From positions 1,927,001 through 1,991,000 of the forward strand of contig JANTQA010000016.1 of NCBI GenBank assembly GCA_027625915.1: a stretch of DNA of 64,000 nt, given 5' to 3'. Every line of letters begins with the position of its first letter. Position 1 is the first letter of the stretch. Source of the DNA: Anaeramoeba flamelloides (taxonomy: Eukaryota > Metamonada > Anaeramoebidae). The notes under the pieces are model-generated. The model saw only the letters and a list, made by a program, of their open reading frames with translations. It was not told the origin of the DNA and searched no databases. Shown here one piece after another: positions 58,441 through 64,000 of this stretch. The position numbers and the translations under genes are program-made.

Positions 58441-60080
58441 TATTTTGTGCTCAAAAAAAAAAAAAAAAAAAAATGAATCTGAAAACGAAAATCATTTAAT
58501 CAATAAATATTTTAATGAAAATATTTTATAATTTAACTTCACATAATTTAATATATGAATGATATACATTAGGAGATTTTTGCAAAAATATTTTATTTCT
58601 TGAAATTATCATTTTTTTTTAAGTTTATTATTATTATTTTAAAAATTAGTTAAAGAACTATTAATTTGATAAAATCAATTATTTAGGTATTCTTTCAAAA
58701 CATTTTATTTTAATATTTAATCCCTTATGATTATTGTTGTAAAAATTTAAAGAATACCAAATAATAGTAAAAAAAAATAATTTCAAAAAGTTCATAAATC
58801 TTTTAATTCGGGAGTTATTTGCCTATAATTCTTCTTGAATTTTTTTTAAAGTCCAAATGAGATTATTCTCCTTTCTCATTTGGGAATTAGTAATATGCCT
58901 AATTGAACTAAGGTTTCATAAAAGTATGAAAAATCAATTTTTTTTTGTAATTTTATTGTGTAAAATTCTAGAAAAAATACACTAGCTATTAAAACCAAAA
59001 CTACTTAAAATGCAAACTTCAAAAAAAAAAAGAATTTTTTTTTTTTGTAATCAATTTAATTATAGAATAAATGGGTAAAGTAATTTCAATTGAATTTTAT
59101 TTTTAAGAGTTTTTTTTTTTAATAGTTAAAGTTGGTCACCCACATTTAGTGTGGTAAAATTCGAATCCAAAATCAACTTTTCCCATTTCCAACTTCTTAA
59201 ACTTACATTTTATTATATTTTTCCTGAATTTAAATTATTTTATTTTTTTTCTTTTGAATTTTTTTTTATCTTTTTCTTTTATCTTATCAATAAGAAAACC
59301 GGGTGATTTAATCTACAAATTAGATCTCAAAAAAAAAGTTTAACAAGTTTTACAAAAAATGAGTTAGATAATATTTGAAATCATTTTTTTTGCCACAACA
59401 AACTATTTACATTTTCTATTTGATAGGATTTTCCCTTTCTAATTACAAAATAGAAAATGTTCAACTTTATAAATTATCTTTTGATCAGTTGAAAATTCAA
59501 TTTTGGATTGATAAAATTAAGAAATAAAACCCATTCTTTGGAAAGATAACCCAATTGTAAAAAAATATGTAAAGATCTGAAATAGTATTATTTAATTATC
59601 ATTAAAAAAAAATATTTTTTTTTACCAAATAACTTAAAAATGATAAGTTTCAGAATCCTAATATTCAAGTTCTAAGTTTGGTCAAATTTCTTGATAAAAT
59701 TAATTTTATATTTTTATAATTTTTTTTTTTTTCTTATTTTGAGAATTTCAGAATAGATATTAAATAAAAAAACTGTTTTTGAGAGCCGATAATGGATCAA
59801 TGGAAAATTCTCAGCTTATAAACTGTTGGTCATGATAATTCGATTCTGCTCAAAGACATTATTTCTGATTGTTTATGGTTTTCTCTAATAACCACTAGGT
59901 GTAATTTTGATTAAAAAAATCAGACTGGAGATTTATATAACTACTAATTCTTTGAATTAATAGTCCGAAAGAATTGAATCTTTTTAACTATTTATAAAAT
60001 CGTTACTGAAATGAAATTGGTATAAAATCCCTCGAAATTTATGTAAGAGATCCGGTTTTAAGGAGAAATTACAGGGAAAA

Positions 60081-60620
60081 TTATTAAATTTCAAATTTGG
60101 TCAAATTTCAAAATTGGTCAAATTCTCATTTTTTTCAAAATAGTTAAATTCATTTAAATATGTCGACTATATGTATTCAAAACACCTTCTTACAGGTAGA
60201 TTAAGGTATGTTAGTGTATGTTAGGGCATTCTAGAGTAGTTTTTTGATGTTTGAATGTTATGCTAGAAAATTTTGGCAAGGATTTAAAAAAAAAAACAAT
60301 TTAATTTTTAAGAGATCAATTAGACTTTTGAAACTTGTTTTAAGGGAAAAAAATTTTACACTTAACTTTGGTGGTTAAAATTGGATTTCTAACAACTTTT
60401 TAAAAATATTTAGTATTGATGATTTCAAAATTTTGGATTTTCTACAATTTTGTAATAAAATACTACCAATCACAAAATAATCGTTTTGCTTTCCCCCCCA
60501 CAACTATAAAAAAACATAAAAAACTTTCATACCAATGATAATAATCAAGAAACCCTTCAAAAATATGAAAAATTTCAATTTGACCAATTTTGAAATTTGA
60601 CCAAATTTGAAATTTAATAA
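60081..60620. repeat. Element with perfect 44 bp inverted repeats
   Basis: 60081-60124 and 60577-60620 are perfect reverse complements for 44 bp, each containing TCAAATTTGGTCAAATTTCA and AAATTGGTCAAATT. The 452 bp interior is A+T-rich with no frame. The identical arms suggest recent mobility or arm-to-arm gene conversion. No second copy was noticed, although AGTTTGGTCAAATTTC at about 59676 resembles an arm. Confidence 0.7.
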
Positions 60621-60759
60621 TATACCTAAATTACAATATTCCTCAATTTTTCAACAATAACTCTAATTTGAATTAATAATTTGAGAAATATAAGAAAGAT
60701 ATATATTCTTACGAATTCAAAGTATTAAGTTGATGAATAATATTATTTTATCATTTTCC

Positions 60760-60990
60760 TTAAAATTCAAGAAAACCTAATGGTAAACATATGAAAATAA
60801 TTTTTTTTTTTCAATTTAAGAAAGAAACAGAAAATTTATTTATTATCAATTTATTGGATAAAAAAAAACTATGTACTTGATGGAACTTGATGGACACTTT
60901 GGTTAAGTTTTATTTAATTTTTGAAATAATGAAAAAATTTATAAAGTTTTCATTTTATTTCAAAAATTAAAAAAAAACCTAATGGTAAAC
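60760..60990. repeat. Compound hairpin cluster 5, decayed
   Basis: Contains AAATTCAAGAAAACCTAATG, then a core-like hairpin TAATTTTTGAAATAATGAAA against TTTCATTTTATTTCAAAAAT at about 60915-60970, and AAAAAAAACCTAATGG. The word TGATGGAACTTGATGGACAC is in the place of the linker of other clusters. Lower complementarity than clusters 1-4. Confidence 0.55.
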
Positions 60991-61329
60991 AGGTGAAGTT
61001 TTTATACACACTAGATAATGGAAAAAAATAAAAATAAAAAAATAAAAAAACAAAAATAAAAAAATTAAAATAAAAAAATCAAGAAAAAAATTTTTATATA
61101 AAAAATCATTATTTTAAAAACAATACCAGATATCCTAATTGTTGTATAAAAAATTTTAATTTAAAATTTTAGAAGATTTTAGAATATACATGCAGTAGTA
61201 TTTGGTGTCCTTATAAAATTCAAATATTACCCTAATGAATAAATTTTTTTTATACAACATCTCTATAGCATTTTTCTAACAATATTCCATTTTCCATTAT
61301 TATTTTTTCATATTTATTGAAAAAAATAT

Positions 61330-61470
61330 TCATGTAACATGTTTATAAGATCTTAAAAAATTTATAACACAGTTTATAACCAGAATAAAGGTTTTTAAAA
61401 GAAAACTTAGAAAATTTTATAAAATGCGACACCTTCTAAGAGTTTATAACACCTCTAAAGCATGTTATAT
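61330..61470. repeat. GTTATAA-type repeat, reversed and diverged copy
   Basis: Series of TTATAAC words (AATTTATAACAC, GTTTATAACCAG, GAGTTTATAACACC, GCATGTTATATA) in the opposite orientation to 15470-15680 and 32740-32960. Assignment to the same family is tentative. Confidence 0.45.
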
Positions 61471-62751
61471 ATTCTTTTATTAGGATAAAAAATTTAGAAA
61501 AAAATTCTACCAAAATTGATTAAATTTTTGTATTAAATATGTTTTACTCTTAGAAATAAGAATTTTTAAATTTTTTAAATTTGGAAAAAAAGTGTTTTTT
61601 TGAGCTGTGAGTCTGATTCCTGTCGTTTTTGTGTCATTAAAGTGAAAAAAAAATATTTGAAATTGAAATATTTTTTTTTATAATTTTTATTTAGAGGATA
61701 CTTAAAAATTCAAATTGAAAACATATCTGTATATGACATATTAATAAAAATTGACCATGAAAAGAAGATATATTTTTATACAGTAAAATTCAAAGGGTAA
61801 CACTTAGTTTCCTATTGAAATTGTTGTGAGTATAAATTTTTTTTGTAAATATGTCTGTTTCTAGGTGTCTAAAATCAGGCTTTCTGAAAACTTGAAAATT
61901 TTTTATTATATTTTTAATGTGGTATAATTTTTCAAGAACTAATTGATTAAAATCATTAATATGTTAAATATGGATGGTTATATAAAAAATAAAAAATAAT
62001 TAAATTGAATTTATCCCTTTTGAGCTGAAATAAAAACAATTGGTTTTAAATTAAAGATATTTAAACATTTGGAAATATAAAATTAGAAAATATCAATTTT
62101 TTTTTCTTTTAATTCAAATTTCAAATTATGAAAGAGAGAATCATTTTAAACTGTATCTATACTAATTAAATATTTTTATCAATTGAGATCTTGTGGATTT
62201 TTTTTTTTACCCAAAATTTGAATCTTTTTTTATTTATTTTGGATTCTCGATTCTGGAAATTGAGAATCCTTTGATTTTGATAATTGCTTTTTTTAAACAA
62301 TTGATCCTTTATGGTTTTTTTTTTTTGATATATGTATTTTTGGAATTGAGATCTTTGGAAATTATTTTTTGATATTTGAATTTTTAAAATCAAGAATACT
62401 TTTCAACGTTTTTGTTTTTCCTCAATTTTTTTGAAAAATCAATAACCAGAAAACTTGTGTTTTTATTTTATTTCTAGTATTTCTTTTTTGATCCGATTAA
62501 TTTTTTTTTTTTGTTTATTTATATTGTTTTAATTACAAGACTAGTAATTTCCTTATGGTTATTATCATAATAATATTTTTGTGTTGTGCCTTGAATTCGT
62601 CTGGAGCAAATTCATAAGAAGTTATATGAACCTTAAAAATAAAATATTTTTATCATTTTTTTTTCAATTTCTCCAGATCTGTCTTAGTGTCTCCCACAAC
62701 CCTCATAAAAAACAAAAAAACATCCCCTTTATTAAAATTATAAATGAAAAA

Positions 62752-63354
62752 ATGAAGAACATCTTTCTTCTATTAATAACAATCTTTCTTGTTCAACAGA
62801 TCCATCACCAAGGAATTTTATGTGAATCAAAAGAGAATTACAAAATAAGTGGTGATGAATGTTCCTTCTGTCAATTATTATTCCAAAACTTTCACAAGAT
62901 GATCCCCAAAATACCAACAAAAATAACTGTCCACGAGCTTTCTGAAATAAGTAAAATACATTGTTCTCAATTCAACAAAAGCGAGTTGAACAATGTTTGT
63001 GATGAATTTTTTCACGTTCAAAATCTGAAAACAATTATTTATGCCATTAAGCACGGTGTCAATGCTGCAGATTTGTGTCAGCATTTTTCTGATTGTGCAG
63101 ATCCTCGCAACCCTCATGATCCACTTCGGTGTGCAGTGTGCGAATTTGTTACTTTGCAAATAGCTTCCTCAATGAACAATGGCAATTCTGCTAAAGAAAT
63201 AATTTCTTCCGTTGGCAAATCATGTGTAAAGCATTTAGATCACGATTATCGGAACGTTGCCATTGAAATACTTTCGCATTGGGGAAAAGAAATTATAAAG
63301 ACTATTGATTTACAAAACCCAACAAATTCTTGTTACCAATTAAACATTTGTTAA
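62752..63354 (+). CDS. Secreted protein with two saposin-B domains
   Basis: 200 residues from the Met at 62752, chosen because it opens a clear signal peptide (MKNIFLLLITIFLVQQIHHQ, cleavage near residue 24). The open frame extends 57 codons upstream without protein-like sequence. Domain 1 has the full six-cysteine saposin pattern: C37, C40, C71, C83, C109, C115. Domain 2 has C127, C130, C158, C194, C200; the usual partner of C158 is absent, so one of three disulfides is missing. Saposin-like proteins bind or disturb lipid membranes; relatives are lysosomal lipid carriers and amoebapore-like peptides. Two domains with a short linker (ADPRNPHDPLR) look more like a saposin precursor. It probably acts in digestive vacuoles or is secreted. 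Confidence 0.88.
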   Translation: MKNIFLLLITIFLVQQIHHQGILCESKENYKISGDECSFCQLLFQNFHKMIPKIPTKITVHELSEISKIHCSQFNKSELNNVCDEFFHVQNLKTIIYAIKHGVNAADLCQHFSDCADPRNPHDPLRCAVCEFVTLQIASSMNNGNSAKEIISSVGKSCVKHLDHDYRNVAIEILSHWGKEIIKTIDLQNPTNSCYQLNIC

Positions 63355-64000
63355 TGTTGCAAATTATTCTAATTGGATTGACATTTTGAAATTATATTCT
63401 TTTTTTTCTTGCGATTTATGGCATTAGTTTTCTTAAGGACTCTCGTTCTAAACGGATTCTAAATCGACACCATAAGTGCTACCCTATCCTTTTATTTTGG
63501 TTAAGGTTCTGAAGATCCTTTAGCCATAGATTAAAATAAATTATTTTTTGCAAAAAAAGGTTTTTTTGGTTTTTGTTATTTGTTCTGCTCTAAAGTCTCA
63601 CTTACCAAGCTTAGAAATACATCTAAGAATACTTTTATTCAATTTTGATTTTCAGTTAAGTCAGTAATTACGGTTTCTTAATTAAAAATTGAAAAAATTT
63701 CACTTTCTTTTTTTTTTTTTCCAATTAAATAGAGTTTTCAAACAAATAACTTGCAGTTTGTGATTTCGGACTCTAAATAAAAAAGGAAATTGAAAATGAA
63801 GTGAAATATTTTGCCCAATTTATTATTTAAATATCAGTAATACAAAAGTAATACTTTTCTTGATTGTGGCTCTGTGATAAGTGGGTGTTTACAATCAACA
63901 AAAAAAAACTCTTTTTTTGCAAAGACAATATATTTTAGTCTTTGATTAAGGGACTAGTAAACTAAAAAAAATCTTCAAGTGATTTTTCTAACAAATTAAA
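63355..64000. other. Downstream DNA with a diverged small MITE
   Basis: 3' region of the saposin gene. At about 63661-63840 it has the GAAAAAATTTCACTTTC and GAAGTGAAATATTTTGCCC arms of the family at 9858-10019, with the right tip AAATATCAG partly eroded. Nothing else is recognised up to the window end. Confidence 0.5.

Larger units (their letters stand above)
55924..62751. other. Longest gene-free stretch, repeat mosaic
   Basis: 6.8 kb without a supported gene. It contains the interrupted copy of the 5.1 kb repeat (56600-57168 and 58357-58440) with element copy B inside (57169-58356), a long-armed inverted-repeat element (60081-60620), a decayed hairpin cluster (60760-60990), a reversed GTTATAA repeat (61330-61470) and a fragment related to 12400/43700 (62040-62420). 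Phe-rich frames at 56522-56894 come from T tracts. Confidence 0.6.

Noticed and set aside
1-64000. Integrated virus or retroelement
   Set aside because: No capsid, integrase, polymerase or reverse-transcriptase motif and no long terminal direct repeats were recognised in any frame.
1-64000. tRNA and rRNA genes
   Set aside because: No convincing B-box/T-loop with matching acceptor stem or rRNA core word was found by eye; a covariance-model scan would be decisive.

Overview
This is a very A+T-rich nuclear eukaryotic window with long homopolymer tracts, spliceosomal GT-AG introns, standard stop codons, Asn-rich and Lys/Glu-rich low-complexity protein segments, and genes far apart in repeat-filled DNA. 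A long coiled-coil RasGEF, big repeat-filled introns and an organelle-targeted Cpn10 would suit an amoeboid protist. An Anaeramoeba-like metamonad amoeba is my best guess, but it is an inference and no marker gene here proves it.

Genes in order: ribosomal protein eL6 (minus, 3 exons, 2399-3201); 10 kDa chaperonin with an N-terminal presequence (plus, 7925-8287); a coiled-coil Ras guanine-nucleotide exchange factor spread over about 17.6 kb (plus, 10319-27933, about 6 exons); the PIN-domain rRNA-processing nuclease FCF1/UTP24 (plus, 29976-30714); two unrecognised coiled-coil proteins (plus, 34949-36169 and 40126-41043); importin subunit beta-1 (minus, 44456-49537, two exons around a 2.4 kb intron); an ARMC8/GID5-like armadillo protein with large Lys/Glu-rich insertions (plus, 52801-55923); and a secreted two-domain saposin-B protein (plus, 62752-63354). 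The genes are unrelated housekeeping and signalling functions: ribosome, rRNA processing, nuclear import, organellar folding, Ras signalling, GID/CTLH ubiquitin ligase. There is no sign of an operon-like or pathway cluster.

The space between genes and inside large introns is a mosaic of dispersed, mostly non-coding repeats. Two are dated by nested insertions with empty sites inside this window. A 507 bp element with 10 bp inverted ends and TTAA duplications (11860-12366) sits in a repeat whose uninterrupted copy is at 43683-43686. A roughly 1.2 kb element rich in TATCGCGATA-like palindromes (57169-58356, second copy 24234-25463) interrupts a repeat whose uninterrupted copy is near 5680. Other families are a 195-200 bp TA-flanked foldback MITE confined to the first 6.6 kb, compound hairpin clusters that recur five times, and several 0.4-1.5 kb repeats present in two copies. 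The RasGEF introns are large because these repeats fill them. No transposase, reverse transcriptase, viral gene, CRISPR array, tRNA or rRNA was recognised.
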